NCBI RefSeq assembly: GCF_001637225.1
Contig: NZ_LVJI01000014.1
Coordinates: 1 to 64,000, forward strand
Source: Paenibacillus antarcticus
GTDB taxonomy: Bacteria; Bacillota; Bacilli; Paenibacillales; Paenibacillaceae
DNA length: 64,000 bases
Direction of reading: 5' to 3'
Part shown: in pieces, positions 53,481 through 61,990 of the stretch
Layout of the letters: every line of letters starts with the position of its first letter
How positions within the stretch are numbered: position 1 is the first letter of the stretch
Position numbers and translations under genes: made by a program
The notes under the pieces: model-generated
The model's input: the letters and a program-made list of their open reading frames with translations, nothing else
Databases searched by the model: none
Told to the model about the DNA's origin: nothing

Positions 53481-54152
53481 CTAATCAGCATCAGTTGGCG
53501 TGTACACCATACAATACTGCTCAAGTGAACTGTTTGGCAGAGCGATGACCTTCACCGTACGAAACTGATAATGCTCATATATAGGTAAATTACTTATTGT
53601 CTGCGTCTCTAGCGTACAGAATATATTCTTCTCACGACATTCGGAGAGTAGAGGTTTGATGACTTTCGAAACATAACCTTGTCCGCGATATTGTTCCTGT
53701 ACAACAAGCATATCGAGGTGCATATATTGCTTATCACCTAATATCGATAACCATGAAGAGCTCATGCTAAGCAGGATCGATATTCCTCGTGCAAATCCAC
53801 GTATTCCAATGATACGACTGATCGGTAATGAAGCAATGATAGCAAATGCAATTCGCTTCATATACTTGACTTTCGAACGTAATGTTCCCGCTTCACGTTG
53901 CGAATGAAACACCAACGCTACCGCCTCATAATTGTCTGACGTCGTCAGCAAATCACAATATGGATATAGCATTTCAACATACCGATGGAAAAATATCTTC
54001 ATGACGCGTAGCCTTGTGGTCTCATCAGGTAAAATATGTTGATATAATGGATCATCTTTCGCGAACGCTTGCGCCAGTATACTTGCAGCTTTCGGTATGT
54101 CACGTCGATCAATTGTTAATAATGTGCTACAAATAGTTCCACCTCGTATCAT
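53481..54152 (-). CDS. GNAT family N-acetyltransferase
   Basis: The 223-residue protein has a GNAT fold: DIPKAASILAQAFAKDDPLY at the N-terminus, YMHLDMLVVQEQYRGQGYVS (motif A with the acetyl-CoA loop RGQGYVSK) and FCTLETQTISNLPIYEHYQF (motif B). A helical insertion (about 85-135) with RIAFAIIASLPISRIIG is fairly hydrophobic. This layout is common in Gram-positive GNATs of unknown acceptor. AGGGAAG lies about 8 nt before ATG 54152. It is monocistronic and convergent with the HemAT gene. Confidence 0.88.
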   Translation of the reverse strand: MIRGGTICSTLLTIDRRDIPKAASILAQAFAKDDPLYQHILPDETTRLRVMKIFFHRYVEMLYPYCDLLTTSDNYEAVALVFHSQREAGTLRSKVKYMKRIAFAIIASLPISRIIGIRGFARGISILLSMSSSWLSILGDKQYMHLDMLVVQEQYRGQGYVSKVIKPLLSECREKNIFCTLETQTISNLPIYEHYQFRTVKVIALPNSSLEQYCMVYTPTDAD

Positions 54153-54233
54153 TGATTACTTCCCTATAAGCATAGAGCAATATTACGTGCGCGGCAAACA
54201 ATCCTTAGACACAAGAACATATATATACACAGG

Positions 54234-54266
54234 AAATGGCTACCCCTTGTTAGCGGTAGCCATTTT
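54234..54266 (-). terminator. Terminator of the opuC operon
   Basis: AAATGGCTACC (54234-54244) pairs with GGTAGCCATTT (54255-54265) 14 nt after the opuCC stop. The T-run is better on the plus strand than on the minus strand, so efficiency for opuC is uncertain. Confidence 0.75.
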
Positions 54267-54279
54267 TTCACAGAAACTT

Positions 54280-55170
54280 TTATTTAATTAAGCCCTTCTC
54301 TTTCAGGAAATCTAGAGATACTGTCTCTTCTTTCAATCCCTCAGCATCGACTTTTGAATTCAATTCCTGCATTGTCGTTTCATCAAGAACATCTTGAAGT
54401 TTATTCAATGCCTCTGCAACTTCTGGATATTTCGTCAGTACATCCTGACGTACTAATGGACCTGCATCATATGGAGGGAAGAAGGATCTGTCATCTTCTA
54501 AGATAACTAAATTATTAACCTTAATCTGACCATCCGTTGCGAAAGCGTCAATCACATCCACATTTTTATCTACTACTGAACGATACATTATGCCGTGATC
54601 CATACCCTTGGCTTCTTTGAAGGTCATACCATATTCCTTACTCAATCCTGGATAACCATCAGGACGATCCAAGAATTCAAACTCACTTCCTAATACTAAG
54701 TCTTTAGATACCTTTGCTAGATCACTAAACGTAGCTAGCTTGTATTTCTCCGCTGTTTCTTGGGTAACCGCTAAAGTATACGTATTATTGAATCCCATTT
54801 CATTTGTAAAAACAAGTTCATCTTTCTTTAGCAACTCTTTCGTTCTAACTAATGTCTCTTCTGAAGTTCCCGTTTCTTCCTGATAGTAGTTAGTTACGAT
54901 CGTTCCTGTGTAGTCTGGATATAACTGAATGTCATTGTTCAATAATGCCTTCCATGCTACATTCGATCCACCCAAATTCACTTTACGCACGACTTTCAAA
55001 TCCGTATTATTCTCAATAATATCAGCCATCATATGCGCTAATAGTATATTCTCCGTGAAGTTCTTAGAGCCAACTGTAATGCTTTCCTTCTTATTATCTG
55101 AACCACATGCGACTAACGCCATAGACAAACATGCAACCAAACCGATAACGATCCATTTTTTGAAATTCAT
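54280..55170 (-). CDS. opuCC: Glycine betaine/osmoprotectant-binding lipoprotein OpuCC
   Basis: The 296-residue lipoprotein (signal VACLSMALVACGS, lipobox LVAC) belongs to the OpuC/ProX_II substrate-binding family: VGSKNFTENILLAHMMADII, LYPDYTGTIVTNYYQ and DVIDAFATDGQI are family segments that form the aromatic cage region. It binds glycine betaine, choline or related osmolytes outside the membrane. GGAGGAATTAT precedes ATG 55170, 20 nt after the permease gene. It is the last gene of opuCA-opuCB-opuCC. A second permease gene (opuCD) is not found in the operon. Confidence 0.92.
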   Translation of the reverse strand: MNFKKWIVIGLVACLSMALVACGSDNKKESITVGSKNFTENILLAHMMADIIENNTDLKVVRKVNLGGSNVAWKALLNNDIQLYPDYTGTIVTNYYQEETGTSEETLVRTKELLKKDELVFTNEMGFNNTYTLAVTQETAEKYKLATFSDLAKVSKDLVLGSEFEFLDRPDGYPGLSKEYGMTFKEAKGMDHGIMYRSVVDKNVDVIDAFATDGQIKVNNLVILEDDRSFFPPYDAGPLVRQDVLTKYPEVAEALNKLQDVLDETTMQELNSKVDAEGLKEETVSLDFLKEKGLIK

Positions 55171-55190
55171 ATAATTCCTCCATTAATATG

Positions 55191-55844
55191 TTATTGTTTC
55201 AAGCCTTTCGGTGTTGTCAACTTCTCCATACGTCCAAGTAAGAAATCAAGAATCAACGCAAGGATCGCTGCAGGTATAGCACCCATCAGAATCAAAGCAT
55301 CAATATTACGTTGTATACCTAAGAAAATAAAGTCCCCTAGACCACCTGCACCTATAAAGGCCGCTAAAGTGGCTGTACCTACATTGATTACGGTAGCTGT
55401 CCGAATACCCGCCATAATGACAGATAAAGATAAAGGTATTTCTATTTTGAATAGAATCTGCATATTGGTCATACCCATTCCTCTAGCCGCTTCTATCATC
55501 GCTCGATCAACATCTTGAATACCCGCATATGTATTTCTAATGATCGGTAATAAAGAATATAGGAAAAGTGCAGCTATAGCAGTATTAAGGCCTATTCCAA
55601 ATATCGGTATCATAAATCCTAACAACGCGAGACTTGGTATCGTTTGTAGAATCCCTGCTCCACCTAGAATTAATGTCTTCAGTATTGGAACCCTTGAGAC
55701 AATAATACCTAATGGAATCCCCACAACGATCGCTATCGCCATTGATATTAGAACAAGCTGCATATGCTGGCCTATTGCAATCAGTAAATCTCCTCCACGC
55801 ATGGATAGTTGTTTTATAAATTGTTCCCAAAGTGTGTCGTTCAT
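55191..55844 (-). CDS. opuCB: Osmoprotectant ABC transporter permease OpuCB
   Basis: The 217-residue membrane protein has five to six hydrophobic helices and the BPD_transp_1 signature (ARGMGMTNMQILFKIEIPLS, EAA-like loop), with GAGGLGDFIFLGIQ later. This is the ProW/OpuCB type. Its ATG overlaps the opuCA stop by 4 nt, so translation is coupled. As there is no opuCD here, it probably functions as a homodimer, or a partner permease lies elsewhere. Confidence 0.92.
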   Translation of the reverse strand: MNDTLWEQFIKQLSMRGGDLLIAIGQHMQLVLISMAIAIVVGIPLGIIVSRVPILKTLILGGAGILQTIPSLALLGFMIPIFGIGLNTAIAALFLYSLLPIIRNTYAGIQDVDRAMIEAARGMGMTNMQILFKIEIPLSLSVIMAGIRTATVINVGTATLAAFIGAGGLGDFIFLGIQRNIDALILMGAIPAAILALILDFLLGRMEKLTTPKGLKQ

Positions 55845-56971
55845 TCAATCTCCCTCTTCCCCGCCCAATGATCTGCGAATGTAGTGAGTAAGGTAGATCT
55901 TGTTACTACGCCCACTACTTTCTCACCTTTTCCAATAATGGGAATAATTCCATACTTAGCATCTCCAATAGCAATAAGTGCGTCTTGAGCCGTTGCATTC
56001 TCATTTAAATAGGGAACAGCGGGTACGCTAATCTCTTGAATCGTCTGTATTTCTTCCAACTTCGATTGTAGATCATATATAGAAACGATACCGGTCAATT
56101 GACCCTTGTCATCACTTAAAATCAACGTATCTGTACGGCTTTTTCTCATAGAAGCTAAAGCGCGAACGGGGGAAATGCTTGGAAGGGCGATCGCAGGATT
56201 ATCACGCATAATATCCTTAACCGATATAAAAGCAGGGTTCTGATAAATACGATTCTTCCCTATGAATTCTTCTACGAACCCATGTGAGGGTTCCTTCAGG
56301 AGTTTCTCGGGTGTATCTAACTGTAGTAATTCACCGTCTTTCAAGACTGCAATTCGATCTCCTAGTTTCAATGCTTCATCCATATCATGCGTTACGAATA
56401 TAATCGTCTTTTTCACTGTTTTTTGAAGTCTAAGTAATTCGTCTTGTAATTGCTCTCTTGTGATTGGATCCAATGCGCCGAAGGGTTCATCCATCAACAC
56501 GATTTCAGGGTCTGCTGCTAATGCACGAGCAACACCTACTCTTTGCTGTTGTCCACCTGATAGTTGTCGAGGATACCGAGAAGCGTACTCGATTGGATCA
56601 AGTCCGACCATCTCTAGCAATTCATATACACGGGCTTTGATCTTAGCTTTATCCCAACGCTTAAGATGAGGAATAAGTGCAATATTCTGTTCAATCGTAT
56701 AGTGAGGAAATAATCCTACCTGTTGGATGACATAACCAATATTACGTCTTAATCCAACAGGATCTTCTTTCGTAATGTCTTTACCACGAATGGTGATCTT
56801 ACCTTCAGTGTGAGGCATTAAGCGGTTAATCATCTTCATTGTAGTCGTTTTACCACAACCACTTGGACCAATAAGTACGATAAATTCTCCTTCTTCAATT
56901 TCAAAGCTAACGTTCTTTACAGCTTGGTAACCATTTGGATAAGTCTTGCTAACATTCTCGAATTTAAGCAT
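55841..56971 (-). CDS. opuCA: Osmoprotectant ABC transporter ATPase OpuCA (with CBS domains)
   Basis: The 376-residue ATPase shows Walker A GPSGCGKTTTMK, Q-loop, signature LSGGQQQRVGVARAL, Walker B IVLMDEPFGALD and VTHDMDEAL. After about residue 250 there are two CBS domains (AIALPSISPVRALASMRKSR and AVPYLNENATAQDALIAIG). CBS domains in OpuA/OpuCA sense ionic strength or bind c-di-AMP. The start ATG 56971 follows GGGGGGCTACT. It is the first gene of the operon, and the GntR/RCK_C regulator gene lies upstream. Confidence 0.94.
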   Translation of the reverse strand: MLKFENVSKTYPNGYQAVKNVSFEIEEGEFIVLIGPSGCGKTTTMKMINRLMPHTEGKITIRGKDITKEDPVGLRRNIGYVIQQVGLFPHYTIEQNIALIPHLKRWDKAKIKARVYELLEMVGLDPIEYASRYPRQLSGGQQQRVGVARALAADPEIVLMDEPFGALDPITREQLQDELLRLQKTVKKTIIFVTHDMDEALKLGDRIAVLKDGELLQLDTPEKLLKEPSHGFVEEFIGKNRIYQNPAFISVKDIMRDNPAIALPSISPVRALASMRKSRTDTLILSDDKGQLTGIVSIYDLQSKLEEIQTIQEISVPAVPYLNENATAQDALIAIGDAKYGIIPIIGKGEKVVGVVTRSTLLTTFADHWAGKREIE

Positions 56972-57066
56972 AGTAGCCCCCCAATTTCATTGATATTCAT
57001 GCTGCGAGTCGTGCTATTAATTGCTTTAACACTTTTCTCCGCGTAAGAAGTAGACCCAAACATTTA

Positions 57067-57085
57067 TCATGTCTGAGCCACATGA
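57067..57085. promoter_or_regulatory. Candidate operator upstream of opuCA
   Basis: TCATGT and ACATGA (57067-57072 and 57080-57085) form a 6-bp inverted repeat with a 7-nt spacer, about 100 bp before the opuCA start. It could be bound by the neighbouring GntR-type regulator; this is a guess from position. Confidence 0.3.
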
Positions 57086-57190
57086 GTACAGAACTAAACT
57101 TCAAAGCGTGTTCTGCTATTTTCCCATTGGTTATTACTTACGTCCGGACCAAATTTTTCATATGGTATATCTAACTATAGCAAATGAAAC

Positions 57191-57233
57191 ACCAACTGAC
57201 AACCTATCTTTAAAAACGAGGTTGTCAGTTGGT
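57191..57233. repeat. Perfect 15-bp inverted repeat upstream of the opuC operon
   Basis: ACCAACTGACAACCT (57191-57205) and AGGTTGTCAGTTGGT (57219-57233) are exact reverse complements with a 13-nt loop. No T-run follows in either direction, so it is more likely a structured leader, an operator or a transcription-read-through barrier than a standard terminator. Confidence 0.6.
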
Positions 57234-57268
57234 TGGTTCTTCGTACAAATAAATAGTTACAATCATAC

Positions 57269-57296
57269 CAAAAAACCGTCCTAGAAATGGACGGTC
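57269..57296 (-). terminator. Terminator of the BusR-like regulator gene
   Basis: ACCGTCC (57275-57281) pairs with GGACGGT (57289-57295); on the minus strand a T-run follows. It lies 35 nt after the regulator's stop, so the opuC operon should have its own promoter. Confidence 0.85.
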
Positions 57297-57329
57297 TCAT
57301 TGTCATAAAAATTCACTTTTTCGTTGAAA

Positions 57330-57953
57330 TTAATCGTTGGATTCACTATTTACGAAATCCACGGTTCTTTGAAATACTTGTCCATCACCAACCACTACGA
57401 TAACATCATTCTCTTGAAGAATTACGTGAGGCCCTGGAGAAATCGTGACTTGCGTCCCCCTCCTTAGTGCAACAATGGTTCCACCTGTCCTCTGCCAAAA
57501 TTGAAGTTTAGAGATACTCTGACCTACAGCATGAGAACTTCCACTCACCTTTATCTCAACTGGATGGTACACCTTCAAATTCTGCAATCTGTCGGAGAAA
57601 TCAATAATTTCCTTAAGGACAACATCGAATTTATGATCAATAGACTTCTTCTCTTGAAGTAGCAATTCTAGATCTTGCTTCAGTGAGTACACTGATTTCA
57701 TATAATTATGTTTAGTGATATAGTCATGCGCGTGCACATCAGATGTAACGGTAATTCCTTTACCCTGAGATACAGATACAATATTCTCATCATTCAGAAG
57801 GGCTACGGCTTTCCTAATTGTCTCGGGCGACACATGATAATGACTCGCTAATAGAGAACGTCCTGAGATTGTAGTATTCACTGTAAACTCACCACTTACA
57901 ATCCTATGAGCAATATCTAAAGCAATAGCTTTGTATCCAGCAATTTCTTGCAT
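57330..57953 (-). CDS. BusR-like GntR-HTH/RCK_C regulator (probable c-di-AMP-responsive)
   Basis: The 207-residue protein has an N-terminal winged HTH of GntR type (TISGRSLLASHYHVSPETIR, about 25-70), a predicted coiled-coil helix (about 83-120, with DLELLLQEKKSIDHKF) and a C-terminal RCK_C/TrkA-C domain (about 125-200, HPVEIKVSGSSHAVGQSISK, ISPGPHVILQENDVIVVV). This combination is that of BusR, the c-di-AMP-binding repressor of the glycine betaine importer busAB in lactic acid bacteria. Here it is encoded directly upstream of the opuC osmoprotectant operon. The ATG at 57953 has AGGAGA about 8 nt upstream. That it represses opuC and binds c-di-AMP is inference from architecture and context. 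Confidence 0.85.
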   Translation of the reverse strand: MQEIAGYKAIALDIAHRIVSGEFTVNTTISGRSLLASHYHVSPETIRKAVALLNDENIVSVSQGKGITVTSDVHAHDYITKHNYMKSVYSLKQDLELLLQEKKSIDHKFDVVLKEIIDFSDRLQNLKVYHPVEIKVSGSSHAVGQSISKLQFWQRTGGTIVALRRGTQVTISPGPHVILQENDVIVVVGDGQVFQRTVDFVNSESND

Positions 57954-58534
57954 ATATTCTCCTGCCTTTTATCTTTTCGTTTGCAATCTTCTGTATTATA
58001 TCAATCTTCATAGATGTTTCAATACATAATAATTTTACAAGTATGTTGAATGATAAATAACATAGATCATTTCATCAAAAACGGCAAAGGAAGAGAGTTT
58101 TAACGAATAGTTCAAAAGTCATATTATGGGTATATTTTACTATTTTTATTAAATACTATTAAAAATGTCACACTTTTATCAATTCTTGTAGTATAATCAC
58201 TCTTATATTACATTAGTTACCAAATATCAACATATTAGTTTATTAATATAATAAAATATTCTAATATTATATCACTTTCTTTCTTATTTTATCTACTCTT
58301 GTTGAAAGCGCTAACATCTTGTCTAATAGTGATCAAAAGTCATTTTGAACTACTGCACCATAACTTTCCATTTGTTATTTTCATCCTTTTTTTACAAATT
58401 AGTATATGACTCATATGAGTTTATATAAATGTCTTAAACCGAGAGGAGAAATCAGCTGAAACCTGTAGGCGATATTTAAAGAAGTGACGTTCTAATTCAG
58501 AAAGGTTTTCTCAAATTAAAGGAGGAATTATACA
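57954..58534. promoter_or_regulatory. Long AT-rich upstream region of LPMO3 with SD-like leader element
   Basis: 581 bp, extremely AT-rich from 58140 to 58300, with no supported gene. It includes the cre site 58303-58316. GAGAGGAGAA at 58441-58450 is an SD-like element about 85 nt before the LPMO3 ATG, followed by a short in-frame stop, similar to the element in the LPMO2 leader. Confidence 0.5.
58303..58316. promoter_or_regulatory. CcpA cre site upstream of LPMO3
   Basis: TGAAAGCGCTAACA matches all 14 positions of the cre consensus TGWAANCGNTNWCA. It lies 219 bp before the LPMO3 ATG and about 350 bp before nothing else on the other strand except the BusR-like gene start, so the LPMO gene is the likely target. 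It implies carbon catabolite repression. Confidence 0.7.
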
Positions 58535-59881
58535 ATGTCAACTATTCGTATTTCTAATTCAAGTATGACTAAGCTTCTATCTTATGCCGCTATCCTATTA
58601 CTGGCTTCAATTTGTCTGATTCTCTTCCCAGGAAAATCTTCTGCACACGGCTATGTTGAAGGCCCTGCTAGCAGAGCAGCACTTTGTAAATCTGGGCTAA
58701 ACACAGATTGTGGAGCGATTGTATACGAACCACAAAGTTTAGAAGCACCTAAAGGTTTCCCTGCTGCTGGACCTGCTGACGGAAAAATTGCAAGCGCTGC
58801 TGGAGCTTATCCTAAGCTTGATGAACAATCCGCTACGCGTTGGTCTAAAGTAAACATCTCTGCTGGAACTAATACATTCACTTGGAAATTGACTGCAAAC
58901 CATGCTACTACAAGTTGGAAATACTACATTACCAAAGCGAACTGGAATCCTAACGCAGCTCTAACTCGTGACTCATTCGACCTTACTCCATTCTGTTCCG
59001 TTAATTATCCTGGAACACAACCACCATTCTCCTACTCTGACACATGTAATGTACCAGTACGTACTGGATATCAAGTGATCTTGGCTGTATGGGAAATAGC
59101 TGATACTCCAAATGCATTCTATAACGTTATTGATGTTAACTTCAGCGGTAGCACTTCTACGCCTGATACTCAAGCTCCATCCGTACCAGCGTCTCTTGCA
59201 TCGACTGGTAAAACTAACACTACTGTTTCCTTAGCTTGGAATGCTTCCACGGACAACGTTGGTGTTACAGGTTACCAAGTATTTAACGGATCTTCCTTGG
59301 TTGCTACTGTACCAGGCACAAATTACGTGGTATCTGGTCTAACTGCAAATACTGCCTACACTTTTAGTGTCAAGGCAATTGATGCTGCAGGTAATGCGTC
59401 TAATGCTAGTAACGTTGTAAGCGTTACCACTAGTGCTCCTGTTGCTGACACACAAGCACCAACTGCACCTGGCACATTACATGTTATGGGAACACCTACA
59501 TCCACTAGTCTTCAATTAATGTGGAATGCTTCAACTGACAATGTTGGTGTTACAGGTTACAAAATCTATAACGGAACGACGTTAGTTGCAACCGTATCTG
59601 GATCTACATTGGACTATATCGTAACAGGTCTTAGCGCAGGTACAGCATATACTTTCAACGTGTATGCAATCGATGCTGCGAACAACCAATCTACAGTTAG
59701 TACCGTCAATGCTACAACTGCAACAGCTTCTACTACAGCCCCAGCTTGGGCAGCAAATACAGCTTACACAACTGGAACATTAGTAACTTATAACGGTTCT
59801 GTGTATGAGTGTCGTCAACCTCATACATCCTTAGTCGGTTGGGAACCTACAAATGTAGCTGCTCTATGGTTGTTGAAGTAA
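58535..59881 (+). CDS. AA10 lytic polysaccharide monooxygenase 3 (FnIII-CBM5/12)
   Basis: This 448-residue secreted LPMO has a signal peptide ending SSA, mature N-terminal H38 ([14 protein letters not shown]) and the second copper ligand H123 ([10 protein letters not shown]). The AA10 domain is followed by FnIII modules (about 214-297 and 304-388) and a CBM5/12 ([20 protein letters not shown], about 400-448). It resembles LPMO2 more than LPMO1. AAAGGAGGAA precedes the ATG. The coding sequence uses codons such as GCT, ACT, GGT and AAC frequently, as highly expressed genes do. A perfect cre site lies upstream and a hairpin follows the stop. Confidence 0.95.
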   Translation: MSTIRISNSSMTKLLSYAAILLLASICLILFPGKSSAHGYVEGPASRAALCKSGLNTDCGAIVYEPQSLEAPKGFPAAGPADGKIASAAGAYPKLDEQSATRWSKVNISAGTNTFTWKLTANHATTSWKYYITKANWNPNAALTRDSFDLTPFCSVNYPGTQPPFSYSDTCNVPVRTGYQVILAVWEIADTPNAFYNVIDVNFSGSTSTPDTQAPSVPASLASTGKTNTTVSLAWNASTDNVGVTGYQVFNGSSLVATVPGTNYVVSGLTANTAYTFSVKAIDAAGNASNASNVVSVTTSAPVADTQAPTAPGTLHVMGTPTSTSLQLMWNASTDNVGVTGYKIYNGTTLVATVSGSTLDYIVTGLSAGTAYTFNVYAIDAANNQSTVSTVNATTATASTTAPAWAANTAYTTGTLVTYNGSVYECRQPHTSLVGWEPTNVAALWLLK

Positions 59882-59889
59882 CATAAGTT

Positions 59890-59913
59890 ACAGGGGAGTT
59901 ACCGCTCCCCTGT
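59890..59913 (+). terminator. Hairpin after LPMO3
   Basis: ACAGGGGAG (59890-59898) pairs perfectly with CTCCCCTGT (59905-59913), 8 nt after the stop, followed by a T-rich but interrupted tract. Confidence 0.8.
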
Positions 59914-59918
59914 TCATT

Positions 59919-60226
59919 TCAAATTTTCACTTTTGTAATAAGCCTCTGTTCTAATAATAAATACATATTCCTATAGTAAATCTCACCAGTTACCGGGTCA
60001 TTCATAATCGATTGAAAATCTCCGTATCGCCTACCTCTCTCTCCTTAACAACTCTTAACTAAGATCGATTCCTTCAAGATAAGACCTTCTGAAATATGAA
60101 GCTAACAGAAATACCGTCGGAGTAATACTGGCGGTATTTTCCGTTGTTTGATTTAGTTAAAACATGTTATACCACAATATATTATTAAATTGTGAGAGAA
60201 AATCTAGTTCGATACGTTATATAAGG
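59919..60226. other. Intergenic region with a possible protein-like remnant
   Basis: On the minus strand 59919-60049 reads GRRYGDFQSIMNDPVTGEIY and continues protein-like to TGA at 59919, but a stop lies just upstream and there is no clear start. An ATG inside (60005) would give 28 residues. I cannot name it. The rest of the region holds no supported feature. Confidence 0.35.
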
Positions 60227-60244
60227 TGTAAAAGCGCTTTTACA
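60227..60244. promoter_or_regulatory. Perfect 18-bp palindrome before the ECF sigma gene
   Basis: TGTAAAAGCGCTTTTACA is an exact palindrome 24 bp before the sigma factor ATG. Its GCGC core resembles LacI-family or cre-type operators. The position, in the 5' leader or over the promoter, suits repression. Confidence 0.55.
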
Positions 60245-60267
60245 TAAAATATAAGGGGAATCCATAC

Positions 60268-60834
60268 ATGAAATGCAATGAATCAAATTTCATACGACGA
60301 TTACAGCGACAAAAAGAAGATGCTTTGGAGTTTATCGTTGATACATACTTGCCCTTAATCAAATGTGTAACTTATAAAGTTCTCTCTCCCCTTAATAACC
60401 ACGGTGTTATTGAGGAGTGTATTAATGATATCTTTCTTTCAATCTGGAACAATTCGAATAAGTTCAGTGGGGATATAACTGATTTCAGGAAATGGATTTG
60501 TGCCATTGCCAAATTCAAATCTATTGACTACTACAGAAAAGCTCGTAAAGAAATGGTGTTTCCTTCAGATTATATGGATATGAACGCGGTAAGATCAGCA
60601 GAAGATGAACTAATCATGCTTGAAGACAGAACGGAACTCATTGCGCTAATCAATCAACTAGAGCCTATGGATCGAGATATTTTCATCTTGAAGTATTTCC
60701 TAGGTTTAAATACGAATGAAATATCAACTAGGCTCGGTATCACCCCAGCCGCAATAGATAATCGCATTTATCGAGGAAAAAAGAAACTTAATAACAATGC
60801 TACTAACCTTATGTTGGGAGAGAGCGGAACATGA
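60268..60834 (+). CDS. RNA polymerase sigma factor, ECF-type (sigma-70 family)
   Basis: The 188-residue protein has sigma region 2 (ALEFIVDTYLPLIKCVTYKV through FSGDITDFRKWICAIAKF with SIDYYRKARKE) and region 4 (LEPMDRDIFILKYFLGLNTN and EISTRLGITPAAIDNRIYRG, the HTH). It directs RNA polymerase to a specific promoter set. AAGGGGAA lies about 9 nt before ATG 60268. Its stop overlaps the next gene's ATG by 4 nt; that gene encodes a membrane protein of the DUF4179 type, the usual anti-sigma-like partner. Confidence 0.92.
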   Translation: MKCNESNFIRRLQRQKEDALEFIVDTYLPLIKCVTYKVLSPLNNHGVIEECINDIFLSIWNNSNKFSGDITDFRKWICAIAKFKSIDYYRKARKEMVFPSDYMDMNAVRSAEDELIMLEDRTELIALINQLEPMDRDIFILKYFLGLNTNEISTRLGITPAAIDNRIYRGKKKLNNNATNLMLGESGT

Positions 60835-61940
60835 AAGATATATATGAATTATTAAATGATACAAACATAGACGACACTGAGTTTGAGGAAATCGAAGCTA
60901 ATGAACTCGAAAAGGCTAACTTAAAAAGAACTTTAAAACAATCTATAAGTAAGAAGAAGTCTTTGAAGCGTTGGAAAAAAGATATTGCAGCCGCTTCAAT
61001 TATAATCATTCTATCATTCACAACATTTGGAATAGCTTTCCCTACTTATGCTAGTAACCTTCCTGTCATAGGGGACATTTTCCGATATTTGAGTAAAGAA
61101 GATCCAGGTTCAAGTCTTTATGACAATTATCAGGAATACTCCAGCCAAATAAATATGACTGAAGAAAGTAATGGCATCAAGATCACAATTAAAGATGCGA
61201 TTTATGATGGGAATACCGTATCGTTAACTTATTCGATTGAAAGCGAACGAGATCTAGGCTACAATTCCATGATTCGCAGTCCTTCGATTATAGGTTCTAA
61301 TGGATCATCCGGAAGCTCTAAAATTTCAAGAGTAGATGCAAATCATTATGTAGGAATAGATCATACCACTGGCTACGACATGAAGGAACAAGAACAAGTA
61401 AAAATAAATTGGGATATAAACAGTATCCTTATTCAAGAAACGCTTGAAGAGGTCAAAGGGAATTGGAATTTTAATTTCACGTTAAAGGCCACAGAGAGCA
61501 AAGAACAATTAATCAACCATAGTACAGAACAAAATGGTGTAAAAGTAACTATAGTGAACATGTCCATTACCCCGATGTCCTTTGTCATTCATTATGACCA
61601 AGAAGTTTCCGAAATGGTAAGAACCAAATGGCATGCCGTTGATGTCTATTTAGATATCAAAGATGATTTAGGGAATAGTTACTCAGGTAAAGGTAATGGC
61701 GGAACAGGTACAGACGATTATAATATGAGCTGGAGTAAAACATTTCAGAAATTGGACTCGCAATCAACGAAACTTATAGTAACCCCACTCATCACTTTAA
61801 GAAGTTATACTTCTGAAAATCATGGGTCGGTACTAATGTCCAGAGATGGCGAATCAAAGAAAATTCCAATACCAAAGAAATCCGGTAAAGGGCAAGAAGG
61901 TTTTGCATTACCAGACATCATTATTGATTTGAAAAAATAA
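60831..61940 (+). CDS. DUF4179 membrane protein, probable anti-sigma factor
   Basis: The 369-residue protein has an acidic cytoplasmic N-terminal part (1-48, DDTEFEEIEANELEKANLKR), one transmembrane helix (about 52-70, AAASIIIILSFTTFGIAF) and an extracellular region with DUF4179 (about 105-230, GIKITIKDAIYDGNTVSLTY) and a further beta domain (245-369). This is the usual design of the anti-sigma partner of an ECF factor in Bacillota: the cytoplasmic tail binds the sigma factor. The ATGA overlap with the sigma gene supports co-regulation. The stress signal is unknown. Confidence 0.88.
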   Translation: MKDIYELLNDTNIDDTEFEEIEANELEKANLKRTLKQSISKKKSLKRWKKDIAAASIIIILSFTTFGIAFPTYASNLPVIGDIFRYLSKEDPGSSLYDNYQEYSSQINMTEESNGIKITIKDAIYDGNTVSLTYSIESERDLGYNSMIRSPSIIGSNGSSGSSKISRVDANHYVGIDHTTGYDMKEQEQVKINWDINSILIQETLEEVKGNWNFNFTLKATESKEQLINHSTEQNGVKVTIVNMSITPMSFVIHYDQEVSEMVRTKWHAVDVYLDIKDDLGNSYSGKGNGGTGTDDYNMSWSKTFQKLDSQSTKLIVTPLITLRSYTSENHGSVLMSRDGESKKIPIPKKSGKGQEGFALPDIIIDLKK

Positions 61941-61948
61941 CGTCATAA

Positions 61949-61990
61949 AATAAGAATGACTGCCTTTTTATTGGGGCAGTCATTCTTATT
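61949..61990. terminator. Bidirectional terminator after the sigma/anti-sigma operon
   Basis: AATAAGAATGACTGCC (61949-61964) pairs with GGCAGTCATTCTTATT (61975-61990), followed by T on both strands. It overlaps the stop codon of the convergent DUF3888 gene. Confidence 0.93.
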
